A stretch of DNA of 64,000 bases from Bacteroides pyogenes (lineage in GTDB: Bacteria > Bacteroidota > Bacteroidia > Bacteroidales > Bacteroidaceae). Numbering within the stretch: position 1 is the stretch's first letter; every line of letters begins with the position of its first letter. The notes under the pieces were generated by a model, which was given only the letters and a program-made list of their open reading frames with translations, was not told the DNA's origin and made no database searches. The stretch is from contig NZ_JACIDI010000013.1 in the NCBI RefSeq assembly GCF_014196225.1, forward strand, positions 22,174 to 86,173, written 5' to 3'. A program made the position numbers and the translations under genes. This document shows positions 45,147 to 54,598 of the stretch, piece after piece.

Positions 45147-47453
45147 ATGAATAAAATCATTAGCAAAAGACGTTTTTCTGAAAAAGTGTTTCAATTCGAG
45201 ATTGAAGCTCCTTTAATAGCGAAATCCCGCAAAGCGGGACATTTCGTTATCGTGCGTGTAGGCGAAAAAGGCGAACGTATGCCCTTAACCATTGCCAAAG
45301 CCGATGTAAAGAAAGGCACCATCACGCTGGTTGTACAGGAGGTAGGACTCTCCTCCACCCGCCTTTGCGAGCTCAATGAGGGCGATTACATCACCGATGT
45401 GGTAGGTCCGCTCGGACAAGCCACCCACATCGAGAATTTCGGAACAGTAGTATGCGCGGGCGGCGGTGTCGGCGTAGCTCCGATGCTTCCTATCGTACAA
45501 GCGCTGAAGGCTGCCGGCAATAGGGTAATCACGGTATTGGCAGGGCGCAGCAAGGATTTGATCATTCTGGAGCAGGAAATGCGCGACAGCTCCGACGAAG
45601 TGATTATCATGACCGACGACGGCTCGTACGGACGCAAAGGACTGGTGACGGAAGGGGTGGAAGAAGCCATCAAACGGGAGAAAGTAGACAAATGCTTTGC
45701 CATCGGTCCTGCCATCATGATGAAATTCGTCTGCCTGCTGACAAAGAAATATGAAATTCCGACGGATGTCTCGCTGAACACCATCATGGTGGACGGAACG
45801 GGCATGTGCGGCGCATGCCGTATCACGGTGGGCGGAAAGACAAAGTTCGTTTGCGTAGACGGCCCGGAGTTCGACGGACACCAAGTAGACTTCGATGAGA
45901 TGCTGAAACGCATGGGAGCCTTTAGAAGCATCGAACACAGAAAAATGCAGAAACTGCATCCCGAAACGAAATGCAAAGCCATCGAGGAGGAAGACGAAAC
46001 AAGCAGAAACGCGGCTTGGCGACAAGAATTGCGCAAAGCGATGAAAGCCAAAGAGCGGACTGCCATCCCCCGTGTGGAGATGAACGAATTGGATCCGGAG
46101 TATCGCTCGCGCAGCCGCAAGGAAGAAGTAAACCTCGGCCTCACCGAAGAGCAAGCGCTGACCGAAGCCAAACGCTGCCTCGACTGCGCCAACCCCGGCT
46201 GCATAGAAGGATGCCCCGTAGGAGTCGACATTCCCCGTTTTATCAAAAACATAGAGCGCGGCGAATTTCTGGAAGCAGCCAAAACACTGAAAGAAACAAG
46301 CGCGCTTCCCGCCGTATGCGGCCGTGTGTGCCCTCAGGAGAAACAATGCGAATCGAAATGTATCCACCTGAAGATGAACGAACAACCCGTAGCCATCGGA
46401 TATCTCGAACGTTTTGCCGCCGATTACGAGCGCGAAAGCGGAGAAATATCCGTCCCTGCCATCGCAGAGAAAAACAGAATCAAGATAGCCGTCATCGGCT
46501 CCGGACCGGCGGGCTTGTCTTTTGCCGGCGACATGGCCAAATACGGATACGACGTCACCGTATTCGAAGCGTTGCACGAAGTAGGAGGCGTACTGAAATA
46601 CGGCATCCCGGAGTTTCGGTTGCCCAATAAGATTGTCGACGTCGAGATAGACAACCTCGCAAGAATGGGAGTCACATTCCTGAAAGACTGCATTGTGGGA
46701 AAAACAATCGACATCGAGGAGCTGAAAAAAGAAGGCTTCAAGGGATTCTTCGTGGCTTCAGGCGCAGGATTGCCCAATTTCATGAACATACCTGGCGAAA
46801 ACTCCATCAATGTGATGTCGTCCAACGAATACCTGACACGTGTGAATCTCATGGACGCCGCAAGCGAAGACTCCGACACTCCCGTCACCTTCGGCAAGAA
46901 TGTGGCGGTAATCGGCGGGGGAAACACGGCGATGGACTCCGTACGAACCGCAAAAAGACTCGGAGCGGAACGCGCCATCATCATCTACCGCCGTTCGGAA
47001 GAAGAAATGCCGGCACGCATAGAGGAAGTAAAGCACGCCAAAGAAGAGGGTGTAGAGTTCCTCACGCTGCACAATCCCATCGAATATATCCCCGATGAAC
47101 AAGGATGCGTAAAACAAGTGGTGTTGCAGAAAATGGAACTGGGCGAGCCCGATGCTTCCGGACGCCGCAGCCCCGTGCCCATCGCCGGAGCCATTGAGAC
47201 CATCGACATCGACTTGGCCATTGTCAGCATCGGCGTTTCTCCGAATCCCATCGTGCCGAACTCCATCAAGGGGCTTGAATTGGGACGGAAAGGAACCATA
47301 AACGTGAATGAAAACATGGAGTCGTCCATTCCGATGATTTACGCCGGAGGAGACATCGTGCGCGGGGGCGCTACGGTGATTCTCGCCATGGGAGACGGTC
47401 GTAAGGCCGCTGCATCCATGCACAGGCAACTACAGGAACAGAAGCTCCGATAG
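45147..47453 (+). CDS. Nfn-like fusion: ferredoxin-NADP reductase-type subunit plus GltD-type subunit
   Basis: 768 residues fusing two enzymes. Residues about 1-280 resemble PyrK/NfnA: flavin and nucleotide domains (CAGGGVGVAPMLPIVQAL) and a 2Fe-2S cluster site (GTGMCGACRITV and FVCVDGPEF). Residues about 300-768 resemble GltD/NfnB: two 4Fe-4S sites (CLDCANPGCIEGCPVG; VCGRVCPQEKQCESKC) and FAD/NADPH motifs (VIGSGPAGLSFAG, VIGGGNTAMDSVRTAK). The homologous two-subunit NfnAB bifurcates electrons between NADH, NADPH and ferredoxin. RefSeq usually calls the fusion a DHOD-B/glutamate synthase protein; an Nfn role is inference. Confidence 0.88.
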   Translation: MNKIISKRRFSEKVFQFEIEAPLIAKSRKAGHFVIVRVGEKGERMPLTIAKADVKKGTITLVVQEVGLSSTRLCELNEGDYITDVVGPLGQATHIENFGTVVCAGGGVGVAPMLPIVQALKAAGNRVITVLAGRSKDLIILEQEMRDSSDEVIIMTDDGSYGRKGLVTEGVEEAIKREKVDKCFAIGPAIMMKFVCLLTKKYEIPTDVSLNTIMVDGTGMCGACRITVGGKTKFVCVDGPEFDGHQVDFDEMLKRMGAFRSIEHRKMQKLHPETKCKAIEEEDETSRNAAWRQELRKAMKAKERTAIPRVEMNELDPEYRSRSRKEEVNLGLTEEQALTEAKRCLDCANPGCIEGCPVGVDIPRFIKNIERGEFLEAAKTLKETSALPAVCGRVCPQEKQCESKCIHLKMNEQPVAIGYLERFAADYERESGEISVPAIAEKNRIKIAVIGSGPAGLSFAGDMAKYGYDVTVFEALHEVGGVLKYGIPEFRLPNKIVDVEIDNLARMGVTFLKDCIVGKTIDIEELKKEGFKGFFVASGAGLPNFMNIPGENSINVMSSNEYLTRVNLMDAASEDSDTPVTFGKNVAVIGGGNTAMDSVRTAKRLGAERAIIIYRRSEEEMPARIEEVKHAKEEGVEFLTLHNPIEYIPDEQGCVKQVVLQKMELGEPDASGRRSPVPIAGAIETIDIDLAIVSIGVSPNPIVPNSIKGLELGRKGTINVNENMESSIPMIYAGGDIVRGGATVILAMGDGRKAAASMHRQLQEQKLR

Positions 47454-47524
47454 TTTTTTCCCGCAATCCGGCAACACACATGGCCCGACGCATGGAACGC
47501 TTTCGGGGAATAGGAGAATAGATA

Positions 47525-47582
47525 AAGCAGCGCGGCATATCGCAATCGGGTGTATCGACACACGAGATATGCCGCGCTGCTT
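47525..47582 (+). terminator. Terminator of the Nfn-like gene
   Basis: A 17-bp perfect stem (47525-47541 with 47566-47582) around a 24-base loop, followed by CTTTTT. Confidence 0.85.
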
Positions 47583-47614
47583 CTTTTTGGGAAAACACAG
47601 ACAGGTTGCAGAGT

Positions 47615-47703
47615 TTCCCGCTATGGAAACTTTATTTTCCCACTGGGGAAACTTTTGTGTCCCCAGCGGGAAACTTTTGTGTCCCATCGGGGAAACTTTT
47701 GCT
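47615..47703 (+). repeat. Four tandem 22-23 bp repeats
   Basis: Units at 47615-47636, 47637-47659, 47660-47681 and 47682-47703, each TTCCC, 3-5 variable bases, GGGAAAC, then TTTTGTG or similar. Each unit can fold into a small hairpin. They lie in the intergenic stretch 47454-47935, which has no gene. Confidence 0.85.
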
Positions 47704-47890
47704 TCAACCTATTTTAAAACAAGACACACCTTATGAAACAACATGAAACAACGATTCTCCCATTCCGGATGCTTCGGATATCGGATCGTCCACATCCCGA
47801 ATTCAAGCGATCGTAAACAATCGGCAGAAAAGAAAAGCAAGAAAGGTAAAAACTTGGCGGCCGCCCATATACAGATACGAAGAAAATAAT

Positions 47891-47898
47891 TATCTTTA
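47891..47898 (+). promoter_or_regulatory. Probable -7 box of pncB
   Basis: TATCTTTA, seven of eight consensus positions, 37 bases before pncB. Confidence 0.5.
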
Positions 47899-47935
47899 CA
47901 GCGTTCAACACTTTAAAGAAAGAAGGAGAAAACGG

Positions 47936-49102
47936 ATGATTGTGAAGACACTACTGGACACGGACCTTTATAAGTTTACCACTTCGTACGCTTATATCAA
48001 ACTGTTTCCTTCCGCCATGGGTACTTTCAGCTTCAACGACCGGAACCGAACCCCATACACAGATGAATTCTTGCAACAGCTTAAGGCTGAAATCGAAAAC
48101 TTAAGCCTTATAAGGCTCACGAAGGAAGAACTGGAGTATATGACCCGCAACTGCCGGTTTCTTCCCGGAGTATATTGGGAGTGGCTCTCGTCTTTCCGGT
48201 TCGATGCAGACAAAATCGACGTTCATCTGGATGAAAACCAGCATTTGCACATCGAAGTGAGCGATTTTCTCTACAAAGCCACGCTGTACGAAGTGCCTTT
48301 GCTTGCCCTTGTTTCCGAAATAAAAAACAGACTGCACGGATATGTAGCCGACATGGACGGCATTCTTCGCAAACTGGCGGACAAAGCGGAGCTTTCCAAC
48401 CGCCACGGGATTCGTTTCTCAGAATTCGGCACACGCCGGCGCTTTTCGGCCGATGTGCAAGAGGCGGTCATCAGATACCTCAAAGAGGAGGCCCGGTATT
48501 GCACCGGCACATCCAACTGCCACTTCGCCATGAAGTACGACATGAAAATGATGGGCACGCATCCGCACGAATGGTTCATGTTTCACGGAGCCCAGTTCGG
48601 CTATAAGCATGCCAACTACATGGCTCTTGAAAATTGGGTGAACGTATACGACGGAGACTTGGGGATAGCGCTTTCAGACACTTACACGACGGATATTTTC
48701 TTGAGCAACCTGAGCCGCAAACAAGCCAAACTGTTCGATGGAGTGCGGTGCGACTCGGGCAACGAGTTCGAATTTATCGACAAGCTCGTAGCCCGCTACC
48801 GGGGGTTCGGCATCGATGCCACAACCAAAACAATCGTATTCAGCAACGCGCTCGACTTCAACAAAGCGTTGGAGATTCAGGAGTATTGCCGCGACAAAAT
48901 CCGTTGTTCGTTCGGAATCGGGACTAACCTGACGAACGATACGGGATTCAAACCATCGAACATCGTGATGAAACTCACCCAATGCAAGATGAATCCCAAT
49001 CAGGAATGGAGAGAATGTATCAAATTGTCAGACGATGAAGGAAAACATACGGGCAGTTTGGAAGAGGTACAAACTTTTTTACACGAATTTTCCAGAATAT
49101 AA
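47936..49102 (+). CDS. pncB: Nicotinate phosphoribosyltransferase
   Basis: 388 residues. LLDTDLYKFTTSYAYIKLFP at the start, EFGTRRRFS and GTSNCHFAMKYDMKMMGTH in the middle (with the phosphorylated histidine region), GVRCDSGNEFEF and SFGIGTNLTNDT toward the end are PncB motifs. It converts nicotinate and PRPP to nicotinate mononucleotide in NAD salvage, spending ATP. Apparently monocistronic. Confidence 0.96.
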   Translation: MIVKTLLDTDLYKFTTSYAYIKLFPSAMGTFSFNDRNRTPYTDEFLQQLKAEIENLSLIRLTKEELEYMTRNCRFLPGVYWEWLSSFRFDADKIDVHLDENQHLHIEVSDFLYKATLYEVPLLALVSEIKNRLHGYVADMDGILRKLADKAELSNRHGIRFSEFGTRRRFSADVQEAVIRYLKEEARYCTGTSNCHFAMKYDMKMMGTHPHEWFMFHGAQFGYKHANYMALENWVNVYDGDLGIALSDTYTTDIFLSNLSRKQAKLFDGVRCDSGNEFEFIDKLVARYRGFGIDATTKTIVFSNALDFNKALEIQEYCRDKIRCSFGIGTNLTNDTGFKPSNIVMKLTQCKMNPNQEWRECIKLSDDEGKHTGSLEEVQTFLHEFSRI

Positions 49103-49138
49103 GCCCCGAAAACGCAACTATTCCGCCAATCAGTTTGT

Positions 49139-49146
49139 TATCTTTG
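49139..49146 (+). promoter_or_regulatory. Bacteroidetes -7 box of aroC
   Basis: TATCTTTG, perfect, 30 bases before the aroC ATG. Confidence 0.65.
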
Positions 49147-49176
49147 TATACAATAATGTTTTAAAAAGCCACAACT

Positions 49177-50253
49177 ATGTTTAACTCATTTGGGAATATT
49201 TTTCGACTTACAAGCTTTGGGGAGTCGCATGGGAAAGGAATCGGAGGAGTGATTGACGGATTTCCTTCGGGCATTGCCATCGACGAAGAGTTTGTACAAC
49301 AGGAATTGAACCGGAGACGACCGGGACAATCTATCCTTACCACAGCGCGCAAAGAGCCCGATCAGGTAGAATTCCTCTCCGGTATCTTTGAAGGGAAGTC
49401 GACCGGATCCCCCATCGGCTTCATCGTATGGAACAAGAACCAGCACTCTAACGATTACAACAACCTGAAAGAAGTATACCGCCCTTCGCATGCCGACTAC
49501 ACTTATAGCGTGAAATACGGCATACGCGATCATCGCGGAGGAGGTCGCTCGTCGGCGCGTGAAACAATTTCGCGTGTCGTGGCCGGAGCATTGGCAAAAC
49601 TGGCGCTTCGCCAATTGGGAATCAGCATCACCGCCTACACCTCGCAAGTAGGAGCCATCAAACTGGAAGGAAGCTATTCGGACTATGATCTCGACCTCAT
49701 CGAAACTAACGACGTACGCTGCCCCGATCCGGTGAAAGCCAAAGAGATGGCCGATCTTATCTATAAGGTGAAAGGTGAGGGAGACACTATCGGCGGTACG
49801 CTGACGTGCGTCATCAAAGGATGTCCCATCGGATTGGGGCAACCGGTTTTCGGAAAACTTCAGGCCGCTTTGGCCAATGGAATGCTCACCATCAACGCCG
49901 CCAAAGCGTTCGAATACGGCATCGGATTCAAAGGAATCAAGATGAAAGGTTCCGAACAGAACGACGTGTTTTACAACAATAAGGGACGCATTGAAACGCA
50001 TACAAACAATTCCGGCGGCATACAGGGAGGCATCAGCAACGGCGAAGACATCTATTTCCGCGTGGTATTCAAGCCGATAGCCACCATATTAATGGAGCAG
50101 GAAACGGTCAACATCGACGGAGTGGACACTACTCTGAAAGCGCGCGGACGACACGACGCATGCGTGCTGCCAAGAGCCGTGCCCATCGTGGAAGCAATGG
50201 CGGCCATCACCATACTCGACTATTATCTGTTAGACAAAACGACGCAATTATAA
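49177..50253 (+). CDS. aroC: Chorismate synthase
   Basis: 358 residues with the three signatures [38 protein letters not shown] and [19 protein letters not shown]. It makes chorismate from EPSP using reduced FMN. The gene stands apart from the attenuated pheA-tyrA operon but supplies its substrate. A small hairpin follows its stop. Confidence 0.97.
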   Translation: MFNSFGNIFRLTSFGESHGKGIGGVIDGFPSGIAIDEEFVQQELNRRRPGQSILTTARKEPDQVEFLSGIFEGKSTGSPIGFIVWNKNQHSNDYNNLKEVYRPSHADYTYSVKYGIRDHRGGGRSSARETISRVVAGALAKLALRQLGISITAYTSQVGAIKLEGSYSDYDLDLIETNDVRCPDPVKAKEMADLIYKVKGEGDTIGGTLTCVIKGCPIGLGQPVFGKLQAALANGMLTINAAKAFEYGIGFKGIKMKGSEQNDVFYNNKGRIETHTNNSGGIQGGISNGEDIYFRVVFKPIATILMEQETVNIDGVDTTLKARGRHDACVLPRAVPIVEAMAAITILDYYLLDKTTQL

Positions 50254-50296
50254 ACAACGGGAAAGCAGTCGGGAAGTCCGCTCCATAAAAGTTCTC

Positions 50297-50322
50297 TCCC
50301 GCCGACACAAGCTGCGGCGGGA
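50297..50322 (+). terminator. Short hairpin after aroC
   Basis: TCCCGCCG at 50297-50304 pairs with CGGCGGGA at 50315-50322; the following sequence AAGTTTA is weakly T-rich. Confidence 0.55.
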
Positions 50323-50364
50323 AAGTTTATGCCTGACGCCTCCCGGATGCTCTCTATAAAATCA

Positions 50365-51729
50365 ATGAAAATGAACGAAATTCAGAAATACATCGCAGCA
50401 AACGAACCCCGATTCATCGAAGATCTATTCAGTCTTATCCGTATTCCCAGCATCAGCGCCTTGCCCGAACATCACAACGATATGCTGGCATGCGCGCAAC
50501 GCTGGCAAGAGTTATTGCTCGAGGCAGGAGCCGACGAAGCGACGGTAATGCCGTCGAAAGGCAATCCGATCGTATTCGGGCAAAAGATGGTAGACCCGCA
50601 AGCCAAGACCGTGCTGGTGTACGCGCATTACGACGTTATGCCCGCCGAGCCTCTGGATTTGTGGAAAAGCCGTCCTTTCGAACCGGAAATAAGAGACGGA
50701 TACATTTGGGCGCGCGGGGCGGACGATGATAAGGGACAGTCGTTCATTCAGGTAAAAGCTTTCGAATATCTCGTAAAAAACAACTTGCTGAAGAACAATG
50801 TAAAGTTCATCTTCGAAGGAGAAGAGGAAATCGGGTCTCCGAGCCTCGAAGCATTCTGCGAAGAGCACAAGGAACTGCTGAAAGCCGACGTTATTCTGGT
50901 TTCGGACACCAGCATGCTGGGAGCCGACCTCCCGTCGCTTACTACGGGATTACGCGGATTGGCTTATTGGGAGATAGAGGTCACCGGTCCGAACCGCGAC
51001 CTTCATTCCGGACATTTCGGCGGAGCGGTAGCCAATCCCATCAACGTGCTCTGCGAAATCATCAGCAAGGTGAAAGACGACGACGGACGAATCACCGTTC
51101 CCGGCTTTTACGATGAGGTAGAAGAAGTGCCGCAAGCGGAAAGGGAGATGATTGCCCGCATTCCTTTCGACGAAAAGAAATACAAAGAATCCATCGGTGT
51201 GAAAGCCCTTTCCGGTGAAAAGGGATACAGCACGCTCGAACGAAACAGTTGCCGCCCCTCGTTCGACGTTTGCGGTATATGGGGAGGCTATACGGGCGAA
51301 GGCTCCAAGACGGTGCTCCCCTCGAAAGCGTATGCCAAAGTCTCTTGTCGTCTGGTTCCGCATCAAGACCATCACAAAATCTCCCGTATGTTTGCCGACT
51401 ACATTCTCAGCATCGCCCCCGAAAGCGTGCAGGTGAAAGTTACGCCGATGCACGGCGGACAAGGCTACGTCTGCCCCATCTCGCTCCCGGCTTATCAGGC
51501 AGCAGAAAAAGGATTCGAGATTGCTTTCGGCAAAAAGCCGCTGGCTGTGAGACGCGGAGGAAGTATTCCCATCATCTCTACGTTCGAACAGGTGTTGGGC
51601 ATCAAAACCGTACTGATGGGATTCGGTCTCGAATCGGACGCCATCCATTCGCCGAACGAGAACTTCTCACTGGATATTTTCCGCAAAGGAATTGAAGCCG
51701 TGATAGAGTTTCATTTGCACTATCGGTAG
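50365..51729 (+). CDS. M20-family dipeptidase
   Basis: 454 residues from ATG 50365 (50371 is an alternative). The metal ligands of M20 peptidases are present: YAHYDVMPAEPLDLW, WARGADDDKGQ (bridging Asp), FEGEEEIGSPSLEAF (catalytic Glu), SDTSMLG, and a late histidine in DAIHSPNENF. LHSGHFGGAVANP belongs to the lid domain. It cleaves dipeptides in the cytoplasm. Its last eight codons form the first repeat of the 66-bp-spaced array at 51709-52002, so the end of the protein may have been shaped by that array. Confidence 0.93.
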   Translation: MKMNEIQKYIAANEPRFIEDLFSLIRIPSISALPEHHNDMLACAQRWQELLLEAGADEATVMPSKGNPIVFGQKMVDPQAKTVLVYAHYDVMPAEPLDLWKSRPFEPEIRDGYIWARGADDDKGQSFIQVKAFEYLVKNNLLKNNVKFIFEGEEEIGSPSLEAFCEEHKELLKADVILVSDTSMLGADLPSLTTGLRGLAYWEIEVTGPNRDLHSGHFGGAVANPINVLCEIISKVKDDDGRITVPGFYDEVEEVPQAEREMIARIPFDEKKYKESIGVKALSGEKGYSTLERNSCRPSFDVCGIWGGYTGEGSKTVLPSKAYAKVSCRLVPHQDHHKISRMFADYILSIAPESVQVKVTPMHGGQGYVCPISLPAYQAAEKGFEIAFGKKPLAVRRGGSIPIISTFEQVLGIKTVLMGFGLESDAIHSPNENFSLDIFRKGIEAVIEFHLHYR

Positions 51730-52002
51730 ACGATAAGGGTAAAACCAGCAACGCCATCTACCGGCAAATCAGGGTCTCATTTCCTACTACCGGTAGACAG
51801 CAAACATAAACGGAACCCCTTTCTTCTGTACTTGCGGAGGTCTCATTTCCACTACCGGTAGACAACAAACGGGCGTCCGCTCCCCGAAGGAGAATGGTTT
51901 ACCAAGTTTGATTTGCACTACCGATAAACAACAAACCGATCGTATCTTAGGAATGGGCGACATCGTTTCACGTCTCATTTCCACTACCGGTAAACAACAA
52001 AC
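51709..52002 (+). repeat. CRISPR-like array: five 30-nt repeats at exactly 66-bp spacing, no cas genes
   Basis: Repeats start at 51709, 51775 (31 nt), 51841, 51907 and 51973. The best two (51841, 51973) differ at one position; the one at 51709 is the most diverged and covers the end and stop codon of the dipeptidase gene. Each contains a palindromic core near CTACCGGTAG. Segments of 35-36 nt between them (51739-51774, 51806-51840, 51871-51906, 51937-51972) are unrelated to each other. The last repeat ends one base before the topB stop. No leader or cas gene is visible, so a true CRISPR is uncertain. Confidence 0.8.
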
Positions 52003-52003
52003 C

Positions 52004-54346
52004 TTAGGAGAACGGCTTGCGATACGTACAGCCGTTCCTCCACTCGGAGCAGCCATAGGCTGCTTTTCCTTTGATAAGGGTTCCTTTGCCGCATTGCGGA
52101 CAGGGAGTACCTACCCACTCATCGTCCGCTTTCGGATTCAGTGCATCGGGAACGGCGGTTTGCTTAGTTGCCACTCCTGAAACCGTCACGTTGGGAGCAG
52201 CTTCCTGTTCATTTGTCGCTTCCGCATTCAGTACGCCGGAAGCGTTTGCTTGTTCATTTGCCGCTCCCGAAACCGTCACGTTGGGAGCAGCTGTTTTTTT
52301 CCTTGTAGAGTTGCCTCTTATTTCTCTTTTCTTCTCCCCTGAGGGTGTCGATTTCCGCTCCCGTTTCTTGGTTGTTTCCGCACTCTTGACTGTTGCATGA
52401 GCGGCAGCCTCTTGAATCGTGATCCGGCGATTCGTATTATCCGACAATACACTCATGACGATCTCCGAAACCATCTGCTTGAGTTCTTCCAAGAACTGGC
52501 GGGCATCGTATGTCTTCTTCTCGATCTCACGCAGCTTTTTCTCCCAGATACCGGTCAGCTCCGCCGACTTCAACAGCTCTTCGCGAATGAGTTGTATCAG
52601 TTCCACCCCTGTGGGTGTGGCGATGAGGTTTTTCCGTTCTTTACGAATATAATTCCGCTTGAACAGCGTTTCGATGATGGCGGCACGCGTGGAAGGACGA
52701 CCGATTCCGTTCTCTTTCAACGCATCGCGCAACTCGTCGTTATCCACCAGTTTACCCGCCGTTTCCATCGCCCGGAGCAGAGTAGCTTCCGTGTACGGTC
52801 TCGGCGGCTGTGTCCATTTCTCGTTCAAATCGGGCAGATGAGGGCCGCTCTCCCCTTTCACGAAGCGAGGCAGGCTGCGTTCCTCTTCCTGTCCCCCGTC
52901 TTGCTCCGTATCCGTTTGCTCATGCCCTGCGTTTTGTCCGGACTCTCCCCGTCCGTGCCCCGCTCCTTGCCCGGATTCTCCCTGCCCGCTGGAGAAAACG
53001 ACCTTCCATCCCGGATGCAGTACTTGTTTCCCTGTCACCTTGAACTCTATTTCTTCCACCTTTCCCATCACGGTGGTGGTAGCAACTTTGCAGTCGGGAT
53101 AAAACACGGCGATAAACCGGCGAGCTATCAGGTCGAACACCCTGCGCTCCATATCCGTCAGATTCTGCGGATGCACTCCGGTGGGAATAATGGCGTGGTG
53201 ATCGGTCACTTTCGAATTGTCGAACACCTTTTTCGACTTCAGGAGCTTCCCTCCCGCCAGCGGCGCCGTCAGCGCCTCATAGTCGCGCAGGCCTTTCAGG
53301 ATGGCGGGACATTTCGGATAGATGTCATCGCTCAGAAACGTGGTATCCACACGCGGATAGGTAGCCACCTTCTTTTCATAAAGCGACTGGATGAGTTTCA
53401 ACGTCTCGTCTGCCGAATAAGCGAACTTTTTATTGCACTCCACCTGAAGGGAAGTCAGGTCGAACAAACGCGGAGGGTATTCTTTTCCGTCTTTCTTACT
53501 GATGCCGGTCACCGTAAAAGGCAATTCCCTGATACGTTCCACCAATGCTTCGCCTTCCTCACGTCCGGCGATAGGGTCGATACCGGGATTGTCGATTTTC
53601 TTCTTTCCGCCGTTTTTCTCTTCCTCCGCCGCTATCTCCTCGTCGCTCTTGCGTATCAAAGCCGAAAAGACCGTGTCGCGGTACGTCGTCTTCAACTCCC
53701 AATATTGCTTGGGGCGGAAGTTTTCGATTTCCAACTGCCTGTTCACGATGAGTGCGAGCGTAGGCGTCTGTACCCTTCCGATGGAAAGTACCTGCCTGTT
53801 CTGCCCGTACTTCACGGTGTAAAGCCTCGTAGCGTTCATCCCCAGCAGCCAGTCGCCCACCGCTCTTGAAAGCCCTGCCTCGTACAAAGACTGAAACTCG
53901 TTCTGGTCTTTCAGTTTGGCAAATCCTTCGCGGATTGCCTCTTCGGTAAGCGAAGAAATCCACAGGCGCTTCACCGGACAGCGCGCGCCCGCCTTTTGCA
54001 TCACCCAACGCTGAATCAACTCTCCCTCTTGCCCGGCATCGCCGCAATTGATTATCTCGTCGGCCTGTTGCATCAGGCTCTCGATGATGCGGAACTGCTT
54101 CTCGTAAGTGGGGTTGCTGATAAGCTTGATACCGAAACGGGGCGGAATCATCGGCAGGCTGCCCAAGTTCCACGACTTCCATGTCGGCGTATATTCGTGC
54201 GGCTCTTTAAGCGTACAGAGATGACCGAACGTCCAAGTCACCCGGTATCCGTTTCCTTCGATATATCCCTCCTTCCGGTCGCGGGCGCCGAGCACTTCGG
54301 CTATATCACGTGCCACAGAGGGCTTTTCGGCTATGCAAACTATCAT
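52004..54346 (-). CDS. topB: DNA topoisomerase III
   Basis: About 780 residues from ATG 54344-54346; the earlier ATG at 54394 precedes the -7 box. TOPRIM domain (MIVCIAEKPSVARDIAEVL; INCGDAGQEGELIQRW), strand-passage domain with QVLSIGRVQTPTL, and the active tyrosine in ATYPRVDTTFLSDD. A glycine/glutamine/histidine-rich insertion lies near 52900-53000. The C-terminus has a basic linker with a duplicated APNVTVSG word and a zinc ribbon (CPQCGKGTLIKG, YGCSEWRNGC). It decatenates DNA. Convergent with the dipeptidase gene. Confidence 0.94.
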   Translation of the reverse strand: MIVCIAEKPSVARDIAEVLGARDRKEGYIEGNGYRVTWTFGHLCTLKEPHEYTPTWKSWNLGSLPMIPPRFGIKLISNPTYEKQFRIIESLMQQADEIINCGDAGQEGELIQRWVMQKAGARCPVKRLWISSLTEEAIREGFAKLKDQNEFQSLYEAGLSRAVGDWLLGMNATRLYTVKYGQNRQVLSIGRVQTPTLALIVNRQLEIENFRPKQYWELKTTYRDTVFSALIRKSDEEIAAEEEKNGGKKKIDNPGIDPIAGREEGEALVERIRELPFTVTGISKKDGKEYPPRLFDLTSLQVECNKKFAYSADETLKLIQSLYEKKVATYPRVDTTFLSDDIYPKCPAILKGLRDYEALTAPLAGGKLLKSKKVFDNSKVTDHHAIIPTGVHPQNLTDMERRVFDLIARRFIAVFYPDCKVATTTVMGKVEEIEFKVTGKQVLHPGWKVVFSSGQGESGQGAGHGRGESGQNAGHEQTDTEQDGGQEEERSLPRFVKGESGPHLPDLNEKWTQPPRPYTEATLLRAMETAGKLVDNDELRDALKENGIGRPSTRAAIIETLFKRNYIRKERKNLIATPTGVELIQLIREELLKSAELTGIWEKKLREIEKKTYDARQFLEELKQMVSEIVMSVLSDNTNRRITIQEAAAHATVKSAETTKKRERKSTPSGEKKREIRGNSTRKKTAAPNVTVSGAANEQANASGVLNAEATNEQEAAPNVTVSGVATKQTAVPDALNPKADDEWVGTPCPQCGKGTLIKGKAAYGCSEWRNGCTYRKPFS

Positions 54347-54380
54347 CTTCCTTTCTGTTTTTACTGCTGACTGTCGGTTG

Positions 54381-54388
54381 CAAAGGTA
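54381..54388 (-). promoter_or_regulatory. Bacteroidetes -7 box of topB
   Basis: TACCTTTG on the minus strand, perfect; it decides that topB starts at 54346 rather than 54394. Confidence 0.7.
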
Positions 54389-54598
54389 CATCATTTATTT
54401 TGTACCGCCTCCATCGGAGGGGGATAAAAAGCCGGTGCACAGGGAGAAAACACCCCCTTATGGAGAGAAAAGGAAAACGCTCCGCTTGCGGAGCCGGGAC
54501 GGCATCCCCATAGGTGCCTCGGCCACCGTATCGCTCCCCCCCTGAGCGATGCTTCTCGTGTCGGCAGGCTGCCTGTCATACCGCCCCGGCATTTCCCG

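Noticed and set aside
51709..52002. Calling the array a functional CRISPR locus
   Set aside because: No cas genes, no leader, repeats diverge and one contains the dipeptidase stop codon; segments seem to come from housekeeping genes.
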